Assembly (NCBI GenBank): GCA_963575745.1
Contig: CAUYUJ010019362.1
Span: 87,501-151,500 of the forward strand
Direction of reading: 5' to 3'
Source: Prorocentrum cordatum
Taxonomy: Eukaryota > Sar > Dinophyceae > Prorocentrales > Prorocentraceae
Length of the DNA stretch: 64,000 nt
Made by a program: the position numbers and the translations under genes. Positions 20,869 to 31,895 of this stretch are shown in pieces. Below the pieces are notes generated by a model. The model was not told the DNA's origin. It made no database searches and saw nothing but the letters and a program-made list of their open reading frames with translations. Within the stretch, counting starts at the first letter, position 1. Each line of letters starts with the position of its first letter.

Positions 20869-22931
20869 CGAGCAACAATTAGCCTGGCGAAGGACCCAAC
20901 CATATGCAGTTGAGAGTACCGCAATTGTGAATATCTTCTTCGGTGGCGCTCCCTATGGGGCCACGAGCCGTATGAGGGGTGTGCCGAAATGCGTGGCAGT
21001 GTACACAACACGAACGAAGACGATAGGTCCGAATATGAAAGCTTGAGCGCGTGCGAGTCGGATCGCGAGCGAGTCTGATTATGAATGAATCTGCGCGCGA
21101 TTGATTCTATTCGCATGAATGCGTGCATGGATACGCCCAGTGTAAATGTATGTATACGACTGTGAACAGTTTGGGTCTGCGTGACTCTCGGTACTCGTGA
21201 CTCTGAGCGTCGCCTCTGCAGGGGGCTTCCCTGGGAACCCCGACGGCAGCGCCCGCGCGCCGCGACGCCCATGTCGGCACGCCACACACCTGGTGTGCGG
21301 GACGCATGCGGACGGCAGCACTGGGGCCTTCGGTGGAGCTCCCTGTGGGGCCACGAAACGTGTGAGGGGTGTGCCGAAATGGGTGTGCGGGACGCATGCG
21401 GACGGCAGCCATGGGGCCTTCGGTGGAGCTCCCTGTGGGGCCACGAAACGTGTGAGGGGTGTGCCGAAATGGGTGTGCGGGACGCATGCGGACGGCAGCC
21501 ATGGGGTGGAGCTGGGGCCACGAAACGTGTGAGCCGAAATGGGTGCGGGACGCATGCGGACGGCAGGGGGCCTTCGGTGGAGCTCCCTACGAAACGTGTG
21601 AGGGGTGTGCCGAAATGGTGTGCGGGACGCATGCGGACGGCAGCCATGGGGCCTTCGGTGGAGCTCCCTGGGTGTGCCGTGCGTGTGAGGGGTGTGCCGA
21701 AATGGGTGTGCGGGACGCATGCGGACGGCAGCACTGGGGCCTTCGGTGGAGCTCCCTATGGGGCCACGAAACGTGTGAGGGGTGTGCCGAAATGGGTGTG
21801 CGGGACGCATGCGGACTGGGGCCTTCGGTGGAGCTCCCTATGGGGCCACGAAACGTGTGAGGGGTGTGCCGAAATGGGTGTGCGGGACGCATGCGGACGG
21901 CAGCCATGGGGCCTTCGGTGGAGCTCCCTATGGGGCCACGAAACGTGTGAGGGGTGTGCCGAAATGGGTGTGCGGGACGCATGCGGACGGCAGCACTGGG
22001 GCCTTCGGTGGAGCTCCCTGTGGGGCCACGAAACGTGTGAGGGGTGTGCCGAAATGGGTGTGCGGGACGCATGCGGACGGCAGCACTGGGGCCTTCGGTG
22101 GAGCTCCCTGTGGGGCCACGAAACGTGTGAGGGGTGTGCCGAAATGGGTGTGCGGGACGCATGCGGACGGCAGCCATGGGGCCTTCGGTGGAGCTCCCTA
22201 TGGGGCCACGAAACGTGTGAGGGGTGTGCCGAAATGGGTGTGCGGGACGCATGCGGACGGCAGCACTGGGGCCTTCGGTGGAGCTCCCTGTGGGGCCACG
22301 AAACGTGTGAGGGGTGTGCCGAAATGGGTGTGCGGGACGCATGCGGACGGCAGCCATGGGGCCTTCGGTGGAGCTCCCTACGAAACGTGGGGCCACGAAA
22401 CGTGTGAGGGGTGGGGCCACGAAACGTGCCGAAATGGGTGCGGTGCGCGGCATGCGGAGCGGGTGTGACTGGGTGTGCCGCATGCGGACGGCAGCACTGG
22501 GGCGGTGGAGCTCCCTGTGGGGCCACGAAACGTGTGAGGGGTGTGCCGAAATGGGTGTGCGGGACGCATGCGGACGGCAGCCATGGGGCCTTCGGTGGAG
22601 CTCCCTGTGGGGCCACGAAACGTGTGAGGGGTGTGCCGAAATGGGTGTGCGGGACGCATGCGGACGGCAGCACTGGGGCCTTCGGTGGAGCTCCCTGTGG
22701 GGCCACGAAACGTGTGAGGGGTGTGCCGAAATTGGTGTGCGGGACGCATGCGGACGGCAGCCATGGGGCCTTCGGTGGAGCTCCCTATGGGGCCACGAAA
22801 CGTGTGAGGGGTGTGCCGAAATGGGTGTGCGGGACGCATGCGGACGGCAGGAGGAGAGGAGGAGGAGCAGAGGAGGTGGGACGCGGGGCGCTGTCTCTTC
22901 AAAACGAGGACCCAACACCACAGGATGGTTG
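20869..22931 (-). mobile_element. Composite element 2 (inverted)
   Basis: In reverse orientation: leader at 22893-22931 (CTTCAAAACGAGGACCCAAC, then CACAGGATGGTTGGG), a GGAG tract, the 90-bp array at 21290-22852, an internal region at 20990-21290 and the terminal segment near 20880 (TAGCCTGGCGAAGGACCC, AACCATATGCAG). The internal and terminal regions are shared, inverted, with 53817-54190 in composite 3. In this copy no helicase exon lies between array and internal region. Confidence 0.75.
21290..22852 (-). repeat. 90-bp satellite, array 2 (inverted)
   Basis: About seventeen monomers, the reverse complement of arrays 1 and 3. Two variants alternate irregularly, with CAGCCATGGGG or CAGCACTGGGG at the same position. 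Disrupted monomers occur at 21500-21700 and 22380-22510. Confidence 0.95.
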
Positions 22932-22992
22932 GGAAAAAACACGCACGAAACCGACGAATGCACGGGAAGAAATGGACGTCCGAGCGACGGCA
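22932..22992 (+). mobile_element. F7 TIR element, right half
   Basis: ACGCACGAAACCGACGAATG and ATGGACGTCCGAGCGACGG match the right halves of the intact F7 copies. Completes the left half at 20805-20868. Confidence 0.75.
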
Positions 22993-24708
22993 AGCTCTGC
23001 AGCCTCCGCGGGACCCCGAACAGGGCTCATTTCGAGTCTTGCGATCCAGTTCGATTCGGTTTCGATGGCTCCCGATGCCGATGTGATTCGACTCCGGATT
23101 CCGATGTGGGCTCCGACCTCGTAGTGGAGGCCCCCAAGCCTGCCGACCTCTGCCGATTCGACTTTTCCCGACTGGGCTGCCGATTTCCGCCGATCCGATT
23201 CATTTCGATCGCCGATCCGACGTATCGGCTCGATTCTCGGGGCGCCTGCCCGAAGAGTGGAGGTCGCTCTCAGGATTGGGCGGCTCGCGTGGCGTCAGGA
23301 GCCGGAGCCCGCGCCGTCCGGGCAGGAGCCTACGATCCTCTACGCAGGTGGGCATCTCTCTTGTCCTGCCACAGGGGTCCCCATCCAGAAGCGGCTGGAG
23401 CGTTTACACACCCGCCTGCCACAGTGGGTGCAGAAATCTTCCCAGCCGCCCTCTGGGGCAGGCGCACCCGGTGGCGCAGCCGTTCATGGTGCCCTGCCCG
23501 CCGAGGGAAGGCCGAGCCCGCTGCTGAGTTAACGGGGCCCGCATGTCCGCATGTCTTCCAAGCCTCTGGCTGCTGCACTACCCATCGGTCGTTGAAAGCG
23601 AGTATTCTTGGATTCCCAGATTCCAATCCACTTCAGGCGCCTTGCTACTTCAATTGTCGATTGGCTTCACACTGTTCCGTCATCCTTAGGGGGCGGGCGG
23701 ACACCCAATCTATGTTCAACGCCTTCCTACTTCATGTGTCTACCTACTTCTTCCGACCGATGGCTATGGGCGCGAACATTCGCACGCAGGCAGTCTGCCA
23801 TCGTCAGGTGCCCGCGTGAGTTCTCGCGCAGGTGCCCTCGTTCTTCAAACGTTGTTGCGCGTGCCGCGCCGGTGGCATGCGCAATGCACCCTCGAAAGGT
23901 CGTCGCACCGTCGTGCACAAGACCCCTATCTGGTCGTCGCTCATGCGTCCTGCGGTGTGTGCGTGTGTGCGTGTGTGGCACCTTGCTGCTTTCAGAAGCG
24001 GCGTGCGCCTCCGCGGTTGCGCTCTGTCGTCGACGATCAGATACCCATTTCTTTGATGTTGTTTAGGCCCCAGAGCTGAGACTACAGGTGCACCCGCGCG
24101 ATCAGCGTGCGACGGCGGCGTTGGGCGACAGGAACTCATGGACATCGTACCGTCTTCTGAGCACTATCGATCGCGATGTAGTTTGGAGCCGTCTGCTTTG
24201 ATTCGAACAGTCGTGTTGCCAGTCATGGGAGCGAGCCATCGAATACTCTTTTACCATCGTAAGTGAGCCCAGTGGCATGGTGAGGAAGCGACAGACGACG
24301 ACGAGGACGACGACGGCGACGACGATGTCAACGAACCAGCGGACAGCATTGGCGTGAGCGTATCGGCGGAAGCGCAAGCATGAGCAGGAGTGGGAGGAGC
24401 ACGGGCGGCAAGGGAGCGGACTCCAGAGCAGCAAACGGGAGGGAGGGAGGCTGCAGGTCGGGAGGTTGTGGGAGCAGGGTTGTCCAGCGTCCATGGTTCG
24501 TTCGCATCGGCTGCGTCGCAGCCGATGGCGCTCGGCCGGTTCGGTTCTGCAAGTCGTCGAGTCGTTCTTGCGCCGCTGCGCCCTCCAGGCTTCGCGCGGC
24601 CGATCAGTTTCGGTAGGCTTCGGTTTCGCTGGCGGCTCCGTCTGTCTTCGGTCATGCTATATCGCCGTGGACGGCCTTACGGGGAGAGGCCGGCCACCTC
24701 CACACCTC
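22993..24708. other. Interval with CGATTCG-type repeats, no gene resolved
   Basis: At about 23030-23250 GATTCGA and GATCCGA motifs recur. The rest is unique GC-rich sequence without recognisable domains. Confidence 0.4.
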
Positions 24709-24878
24709 GGGGGTGGACAGAGCCCCCAACAGTGACACGTCGATTAGTGAATTTTCCGTTTTCGGTTCTCGAGAGGGCGCCGTGGCCGTTATTTTCCAGG
24801 CTTGCGCCCGCCAGGTTTGGGCCTCAGGTCGTTTTCACTAAACCACGTTTTACTAAAGGGGGGTCTGTCCATCCCCGA
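24709..24878 (+). mobile_element. TIR element family GGGGGTGGACAG, copy 1 (170 bp)
   Basis: Left end GGGGGTGGACAGAGCCCCC and right end GGGGGGTCTGTCCATCCCC are inverted copies. The copy at 44691-44859 is more than 90 percent identical by eye. The flanks ACACCTC and ACACCCC could be a 7-bp TSD with one mismatch. Confidence 0.85.
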
Positions 24879-26718
24879 ACACCCCCTTACCCTCCCCCAT
24901 CCACCTTCCAAGACCCCCGACGCTGTGACTTCTAATCAGCGTGGGTCACTGGAGATCTCATGCTCTTTCCGTCGGCGCCTGCGCTTCCGATTCGAGTTAC
25001 CGATCTGCCGCGAAGCATTGCTGAACATTGCGGTCCTGTTCCTTCCCCGCTCGATTGGAGTCCGTGCTCTTGGACGGCGACGGCTCGGAGCTCTCCAGAG
25101 CGCTCTCAGAGCCTTCGAAGCGCTCTGGGCCGGCCGAGGACTCGACTTGTTGAACACGCGGCCCCCCGAAGTCCTGACGCTTTCGTTCCCCAGGGCCAGG
25201 ACTGCTCTCCGAGTCGTTTGTTGACGGTCCCAGGCACCAAAAAGGGCCAGAAAAATCTCCCGCCGTGGTTTTTGCGCGGCGCGGGCATTTCTGGGCGTGC
25301 ATCCTCCAGGACCGCCGGATCTCAGGTAAATATCCCCTGTTTGACCCCATCCGATTCGTCCCTGTGCGTCGTCTTGACCGGCGGCCCGTCGTCACCCAGC
25401 CCCGCCTTCTGCCAGCGCTGCCCAGGCCGCCGTGCTACAGCGCGCCAGCTCCGTGCACCCGGGCTGGAAGGTGTGCGCCCCGTCTTTGCCTGGCACGCGA
25501 GGTTCGCCTTCCTCTCCCTCCCTCCGCCCCCACCCCACTCAGAGGAGGAGCCTTGCCTCGTTTTCGCCTTGTGGGGCCTCCGGGGAGGTACTCTTCGCCA
25601 TACCCGGATTCGCCTCGACGAGGTCCGGGGAGCAGCGGTATCGGTGTATTTCCTTTTTGCCCCACCAGCCGCGACTACGTATCCATCTTCCATTCCCTTC
25701 ACATTTCCCCCTCGATTCACGTATTCCCCCGCCCCCCGTCTCCTCCCTCCCGGCCCTGTTCTCCCCCCCCCGCCGATCTCGTCCGTCCCATCCATTTTCC
25801 TCCCAGCCCGCTCGGGAGGAGCGCAGCGGGTGAGGGTACGGGAGTGCGGGAGAAGACGGAGTAGGAGGAGGAGGAGGTTTCGTGAGGGTATACAGTTTTC
25901 TAAGGGGGTCCCACGAGTGGGGCAAGAGGGGGAGAACAGGAGCATGGGAGGAGGAGGAGGAGCAGGAAGAGGAGGCGGAGGCAGGAGAGATGAGAGGAGG
26001 CGTAGGCAGCATAAGAGGGAAGGATGCAGTGAGGAGAAGAGGAAGGAAGCGGTGGAGGTGGGAGGAGCCTGAGAAGGGCACTCGTCTCGAACATTGCCAC
26101 TTGCAGTCGGGCAGCGCACATGCAGTACCACCAATTTCGGGAGTGCGCTGCAGTCGTCGCTTGCTGATAAAATGGCAGCAGTCGGTCGTACTCCCTTTTT
26201 CTTTCTGAGTAAGCTGCAGTTGCGAAGTGTGCCAATGTTGGACCACAGTTCATTGCCATCATGTCTGCGCGTCGCTACGCGTACGCCGTTGCAGTATGTG
26301 GGCCTCGATGTGCCCAGGATCGCTCCGTGCCTCACCCGCGAGGCAGCCGTAGCCCAATGTCGGTCACATGGTTTGGACAGTTGCTCCATGTTTTTGGACC
26401 CCCGCTCGACACCACTCCCAGCAGCTTACTTACGTGCCAGTTGCTGCCAGGAGCGCGTGGAGTGCCGCGAGTGCGAGGGCGTTCTGCACGTGCTGGCGGA
26501 CGCGCAGGCTGCACGTTTTTGCATCCCCGGGGGGGGAGGGCTCGCGTGGTGGTTTGCGCCCGTGGCGCCAGTGGCCACGAGAGAGCCTGCAGGACGGACG
26601 GTGCAGGGACGCGGCGGTGTCAGCATTTGAGATCTTTGCCAGCACCACTTTTTGTCCTTCATGTTTATCGGAACTGCCCGTTGGCTGAGAGGACTAGAGG
26701 AAGATGCGCGGTATGCAA
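24879..26718. other. GC-rich interval, no gene resolved
   Basis: Contains GGAG-rich DNA at 25860-26060. A frame starting after TTGCTGCCAG at 26452 (ERVECRECEGVLHVLADAQ) has exon-like composition, but no partner exon or family was recognised. Confidence 0.35.
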
Positions 26719-26720
26719 TA

Positions 26721-26892
26721 CAGTCAACTCGCATAGTAAGGACGGGCAAACTTCCTAAGGATGCCCTTGCATCCTTGTCCCTTCGGCCCATCCTTGGCCA
26801 CTTTCTCTGGCCGTACCCGCTCGAAAAGCTTCGAAATGACCCTCCAAGGTCCTTGCCTCCTTATCGCGCATCCTTACTATACGGGTTGACTG
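26721..26892 (+). mobile_element. Tc1/mariner-like MITE (172 bp)
   Basis: Terminal inverted repeat of about 22 bp: CAGTCAACTCGCATAGTAAG at the left and the complement of CAGTCAACCCGTATAGTAAG at the right. The flanks are TA on both sides. CAGT termini with a TA target are characteristic of Tc1/mariner-type elements. A diverged copy lies at 54281-54440. Confidence 0.8.
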
Positions 26893-27329
26893 TAAGCTGT
26901 TCCGCAACATGGGACGCCCGTCCCAGGGCGGCCACGTGCCGCCCGCGGGGGTGGACACGCTCTAGCCGCCCAGGGGCAGGCGTCCCCGATGGCGCAAACG
27001 TTTTTTTCGGCTGACTGGCCCCCAGTCCGCGAATCGAAGGGAGCCTTCGCGATGCTCGGGGGATGTGGGAGCCTTCTTGCCCAAATCAGTGCTTGCACTG
27101 AAGGGGTCCTAGCGGAAGTTGAAACGTTTGGCGAAAGTTTCCCGCCGATTTTGGTAGCAGGCTGTGTTCCCGGTTCCGGGTTCCCAGGCTCCTGGTTCTT
27201 GGTTCCGGGCCGTTTGCGGTGATGGGTTCCGGATTCCCGGGTTCCCAGTCAATCTCATCGATCTTTTTATCGATCCCATATCAACCATCTTTTGATTGGG
27301 GTTTTTCTCTGGTGTAATTTGGTTTGCAT

Positions 27330-27540
27330 ACAGTGGAGACCCATGCCAAGAAACACCTTGCTTGCCTCCAGGGTGCCCTGGATTTCTTGGATTTGGATGG
27401 TTTTGCGATGGAGAGCGCGACGCTCCCACACCAACAATGACTGGGTGTCCTGGGGTCTCAGGGTTGGGCTTCTTGTGGACGGTTTCTTGTCGACTGGCCT
27501 CCACTGTGCGTTGTTTCATTACGGTCCCGCCGCTCTGCTG
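27330..27540 (+). repeat. Dispersed repeat R200, copy 2
   Basis: Same ordered segments as 2632-2850, with substitutions. It is followed at about 27594 by a short C homopolymer. Confidence 0.75.
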
Positions 27541-28183
27541 TTGATCGGAAGTTTGTGCGCACACGATGGTGTAGCATGACGCCGTCGAGGAGTGCCCCCC
27601 CCCCCCCCCGCCTTACACCCCCTTCGTTTCCGCCTGGCACGTCTGTCCACAGCCTCTTCGGTATGCTCGGAAGTTCTCGCGTGCCAACGGGGTCCCCTCT
27701 CGATATTTCGGGCCTCTTCTGCAGCCTTAGGGCCCTCTTTCGGGAGCTGTGACCTCTTCAGAACCCTCGAGGTCGTTTGGGGAATGGTTTGGGAATGGAT
27801 GGAAGGCTGCAGCGTCGTCTCAGATGCCTCCGAGGCCGTCCTGTACGTCCCTTCGAGGCCCCGTTGGCTGTTTTGAGTTCTTGACGCTCCGCGCATTACC
27901 ACCAGCCCATCTTGACACGATCGGAGGCTTTCTTGAGGCCGATCGGCCGATCGGAGGCTATCTTGAGAGAGCTCGGCTAGAGGTTGTCGGAGGCTATTTT
28001 GGGCCATGCTCAGCTATCTTGGGTCAGCTTAAGGCTGTATTGTGGCCTCTTGCCTCTCAGAGGTCTTGAGCCATGCCCAGCCTCCTGGGACCATCTTGCT
28101 TGTAGGATGGGGAAGCGGAGGAGGAGAAGAAGGAGGAGGATGAGGATGAGGATGAGGAGGCGGAAAAGCAGAGAAGGAGGAGG

Positions 28184-28205
28184 TCCGTAGCCATTTTGGC
28201 TCAAG
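28184..28205 (+). other. Genomic copy of the complete 22-nt dinoflagellate spliced leader
   Basis: The 22 bases beginning TCCGTAGCCATTTTGGC and ending TCAAG match the conserved dinoflagellate spliced leader exactly (first base U is one of the permitted variants). In dinoflagellates this sequence is added to mRNA 5' ends by trans-splicing. Here it lacks the donor and intron that would follow in a spliced-leader RNA gene, so it marks the 5' end of a reverse-transcribed, reinserted mRNA. Confidence 0.9.
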
Positions 28206-28220
28206 CCATTTTGGCTCAGG
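28206..28220 (+). other. Truncated second spliced leader (relic)
   Basis: CCATTTTGGCTCAGG directly follows the full leader and equals its last 15 bases with one change (AAG to AGG). The AG inside the leader can serve as a trans-splice acceptor, so a previously retroposed leader becomes truncated to exactly this length in the next cycle. Two successive leaders therefore record at least two rounds of retroposition. Confidence 0.85.
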
Positions 28221-28342
28221 CCGTTGCTAGGGGCCTTCGCCTTCCCTGGGGTTCGGACCCGCAAGATCCTCGTTCAGGAGACCTGCCAAGGCTGTTCCAC
28301 CTCTTCATCACGACTTGAATTGCCCCAGCTTCGCCTGCAGTC

Positions 28343-28777
28343 ATGCTTGGCGCTGGCCGTGGTGTTCGCCAGTTTGACACGAAGGCCCATACGGCCGAGC
28401 ATGAGCAGGCCTCATCCTCTCAGCCTCCGTCCTGCGGGCCCCCTTCGAGGTACAACGTGAGCCCGAGCCGCCGCCGCTCGTCCCGTCCCTCCAGTTGATG
28501 GGCCTCCTTTCCACCACCACCACCACCACCATAATTTGGAGGGGGGAAGGAGGTGGATGATGAGGAGGAGGAGGAGGAAGAGGAGGAGGAGAAGGACCCC
28601 CTCCCCCTCCTGCTTATGGTGATGGCGGTGGAACACGAGCCCACCACCAGTTCTGACAGCCGCGGGTCTGATCGAATGCGGGCCCGGGGCCGTGCCAGTG
28701 ACCCGCTCAGCAGTGCGCCCCCTCCGACGCATCCGCCTTCGTGGATGACGCAGCTCGTCGGCGACATCCAGGAATAG
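28343..28777 (+). CDS. Small frame in a spliced-leader retrocopy, interrupted by element B
   Basis: First ATG after the tandem leaders, 122 nt downstream, with an in-frame stop upstream. Reading 28343-28496 and then 28653-28777 gives an uninterrupted frame of 92 codons plus TAG. It begins MLGAGRGVRQFDTKAHTAEH and ends SWMTQLVGDIQE. The intervening 156 bp is the family-B element plus one copy of its target duplication. Without excision the frame stops at TGA at 28496-28498. No domain is recognised, so the product is hypothetical. Whether the locus is expressed is unknown; as an alternative it may be a dead retrocopy with a simple insertion. Confidence 0.4.
28497..28646 (+). mobile_element. TIR element family B, copy B (150 bp), candidate introner
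   Basis: Left arm GATGGGCCTCCTTTCCACC and the complement of the right arm (TGGTGGGCTCGTGTTCCACC) match at most positions. The core is GGA-repeat rich. CCAGTT is duplicated at 28491-28496 and 28647-28652. Excision of element plus one TSD keeps the frame, and the AG needed for a 3' splice site is supplied by the TSD. Confidence 0.7.
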
Positions 28778-30012
28778 AGCAGCAGGATAGCCCACAGCAG
28801 CAGAACCTCACCCTGGAAGCTCGGGCGCCTCCGTCGGCGCCTGCCAGCGGCAGATCGTAACATGCAACCGCTCCAGGAGGAGAATCAGGACGGAGACCAC
28901 CGCGACTGCGGCGGGGGCCGAGCTAGCCACTGTCGATGATGCGCTTGTTTCGTTGCGGAGCTGTCCGACGTCGCCTCCTTCGCCTCCCTCCACTCCCTTT
29001 GTCGAGGTCGGCGCGCGGAGCGCGCCGGAGGTGCGCGCGGGCCGCGCCACGAGGCCAACGCGAGCGTGCGCACCGTGCGGACCTCGGGTGGCTTCCCGCG
29101 GAAGGTGACGCTGACCTGGCGGAAGCGCGCGGCGGAGCTCTGCATTCGGGGTTGTGCTGCACGGGATCGTGCGCGCGCCCGACCGCGCGCCTTCGGCATG
29201 ACAAAAAAATCCTCCCACGGCTGCGCTGACGCCCTGAGACCCCGCTGACGTCCTCAGCATGCTCAACGCGCGGCCGCCCGCTGTCCTTCCTGACCCCCCC
29301 CCTGCAGGAGCGCACTCCTCGTGTTAAGCGAGACTTTGGGCAAGGTACCCGGTTGTTGTTCCTGTCCATGGGGGTGATCCGTGGAGCTCTCGCTGCGGCC
29401 GTGCTTCCGCTCGACAAGGAGGAGATGGGCTCCCACGGGGTTGGTGGAGACATCATCGTCCTCCGCCATGCTTTGACCCCAGTTCTGATATGCCACCTGT
29501 AGCTTGGCATAGCTGAAGGCCCTGCTCCCTCTGTTTCTGTTCGTTTCTGTATGGACCAGTTTCAGGATTTTCACGTGCTGCTCTGTCCACTAGTTTGAGC
29601 ATATAGAGGAAAGTGTGGCTGACTTGAACAGCGCATGGCCCTTCTAAGCATGATCTTTGCAGGCCACAGGCTATGGGAGCGACCTCTGTGATGACGAGCC
29701 TGGGTGATGCGTCAGTCGCGAGCCGTTCTGGCCCTGCTCGTAAATCCTGTTCCAGCATTGCCAGTCGTGATTGGTGTGCAGATGTGTTTTTTCCCTTCCT
29801 CTTCAGTCCCAGAAATTGCCAACTTGTCTCATGTTTCGGTCAGGGCCTGTCCATTTCCCAATTGTTTCACATCGTTTTGTGGAGTACTCATGCTGTGTTT
29901 GCCGTGTCTCAACCAACCAGAACGAAGCCAGCTTCTCCTTATGCGTGCTTCCCGGAGCTCGCTAAGCAACTATTTGCATTTTGTGTTCAGGTAATTCACG
30001 GTCAGGTTCAGG
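28778..30012. other. Interval without a resolved gene
   Basis: Several GC-rich frames overlap at 28930-29250 on both strands and none can be preferred. The last part (29500-30000) is lower in GC and leads into the LINE fragment. Confidence 0.35.
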
Positions 30013-30730
30013 ATGTTTACATACTTCGGAGCCGCCATGGGATCGTCCATTCTACTATTTTGGTATACTCGTGAAGGTGGGGAGGCCACTTGCGTCCAGC
30101 ATGGCCTTGCTAGGCCCTTCCAGTCTATTGCCCATAGTGCTGTTTTTGAAGGTCGGATATTGCAGTCGTATCTCTCGGGGCCCCAGGGAGATCTCTGCAT
30201 GGTGAGCGTTCACATGCCTAACTCCAACGACATTGTCTATATCTATACGCGTGCTCTCCGTGATGGACTAGCTGCCCTCCTGGCTCCGCCCTGCGCGTTA
30301 CCGTTTTCACTGGCGATTGGAACTTCGCTCTCTCTCTTTCTCTCTCTCTCTCTCTCTGCTGATGGCAAGCTGCAGGCGCATGGGCGTGGGGGGTCACCTG
30401 GCGACGACGGTCATGTTGCACTGTTCCATAGGATGTGGGAGCTGGGCGGAGCTGCACCAATCGGGGAGCGCTCGCATGGGAGTTCGGGATGGGACCTTGG
30501 TGCAAGCTGCTCGTCTGAGCCGCACTTGCAGCACGATTTCCTCTGCCCACCTTCGGGGCTCAACTGTGTCTGGTGAGATTACTGGGAGGCTTCGGGTTGA
30601 CGTGATTTCTGATCATCTTCCGGTGTCTTTCTCTCTTCGTGGATTCAGGCCTCAAGAGGCACCCGAGAGGATCACCTGGATTTCCCGTCGCCCTGAGGGC
30701 TCGGAGATTTTGGACACGAGCTCGCCGCGA
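30013..30730 (+). pseudogene. Decayed LINE endonuclease (EEP) domain
   Basis: Collinear fragments of an APE-type endonuclease appear in more than one frame: GLARPFQSIAHSAVFEGRIL and GDLCMVSVHMPNSN at about 30090-30225, TGDWNF at about 30308-30325 (the Asp/Asn catalytic strand), and VISDHLPVSFSL at about 30603-30640 (the SDH active-site motif). The CT repeat at 30325-30358 disrupts the frame. Frame changes show it is inactive. A possible continuation at 31020-31275 is not diagnostic. Confidence 0.65.
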
Positions 30731-31696
30731 CGGTGACCGGTGGGGCCGCCTCGCCGCTGCGAAGAGCCTCATGTTTGAAGGTGTCGAGGAGGTCAAACAC
30801 ACATCTCAGCCTACGGACGCTGCGGAGTTGAAGCGCTGCCGCGCGCTGATGCATGCATGCTGACGAGTGCCATCGCCGCTTTTCCCGAGCTCAACCATGC
30901 ACTCCGTTGCCGGCCTGCAGGATGCCAGCGTTGCTGGGCACTGTCTGCATATTCAGAGTCTACATTCCATTCTTGTTGCCGCTGATGAGATTGCCCCCCG
31001 GGCCCCCCGACTCCCCGGACAATGCTCGGCAGAAGCTGGCGTCGCGGAAGGAGCCCTGGCGGAAGATGCAGCGACGCACTTTGCTTCAGGGGGCTCTTTT
31101 AGAATTTGGGGGCACCAGGACAGACGAGGAGGCGGCTCCGGCCTTTGAGGGTCACAACACCGACGTCTTTGCTGCCGCCCGGCACGACCAGTCTGGGCGC
31201 TTGGATTTTGCGCGGCGGATCCTAGATGTGCACGGCGATCCGAGATGGTATTATCTCATCGGAAGGGAAGAATGATCGGGTCTCGCCCGGGGCTGGTCTG
31301 GGGCGCAAGTTCCAGGGGACAAAATCGGTCTTTGAGTGTGTATGTCACGCGCTGACATCTGGCACGAGCCAAGTGAATGGCCCCCCTCAATAGCAGTGCG
31401 CATAGAGCAGCAGCGGTGTATCGCGCGTCACAAAAATCGGCCACACGTAAGAGTGACACTTGGCCGGAGTGACCTTTGGTGCGGGCCCAGCGGGGCCCCC
31501 CAATCGCCGAAATTCGCCGAGTGCGAGGCGATGGGGCCGGCTTGCGCGCCTGCGTTTGGCCCCCAGGCGGCCCCCGCCAAACCGCGCACCAAACGTCGCT
31601 CTTACCCAGGGTCACTCTTTGCGTGTAGCCGACAAAACAGTGTGACAAGGTCATCCGTGCTCTTTGGGCGCCTGCGTGAGGTCTGCGCGCCTCCTC

Positions 31697-31890
31697 TCGG
31701 GCCGGGCGAAAGGGGGGGATTGGGAAAGGGGGGGTTAGAAAATTTGCTGCATGCAGCTGGTTTCGGCCTCACCGAGGGGCCCATTCCTGGATACATGGCC
31801 GCCTCCGGCGCCGGGAGGCGCCGGGAAAATCAGCTACGTGAGCTGATTCTCAAACCCCCCCTTTGCTACCCCCCCTTTCGCCCGACCCGA
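31697..31890 (+). mobile_element. TIR element family TCGGG, copy 1 (194 bp)
   Basis: Starts TCGGGCCGGGCGAAAGGGGG and ends CCCCCCTTTCGCCCGACCCGA, an inverted pair of about 35 bp including the poly-G/poly-C stretches. TCCTC is duplicated on both sides (31692-31696 and 31891-31895). The interior has two small palindromes, CTGCATGCAG and AGCTACGTGAGCT. Further copies are at 42589-42771 and, diverged, at 40372-40565. Confidence 0.85.
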
Positions 31891-31895
31891 TCCTC

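Noticed and set aside
21181-22993. Long repeated frames on both strands over array 2, up to 501 codons
   Set aside because: Same satellite in inverse orientation; indels in monomers only shift between equally open frames.
28184-28260. A functional spliced-leader RNA gene
   Set aside because: The leader is followed by a truncated leader and then mRNA-like sequence, not by a GT donor and short intron, and it is not part of a tandem gene array.
28240-28265. tRNA-like GGTTCGGACCC segment
   Set aside because: No acceptor stem or anticodon arm could be paired around it.
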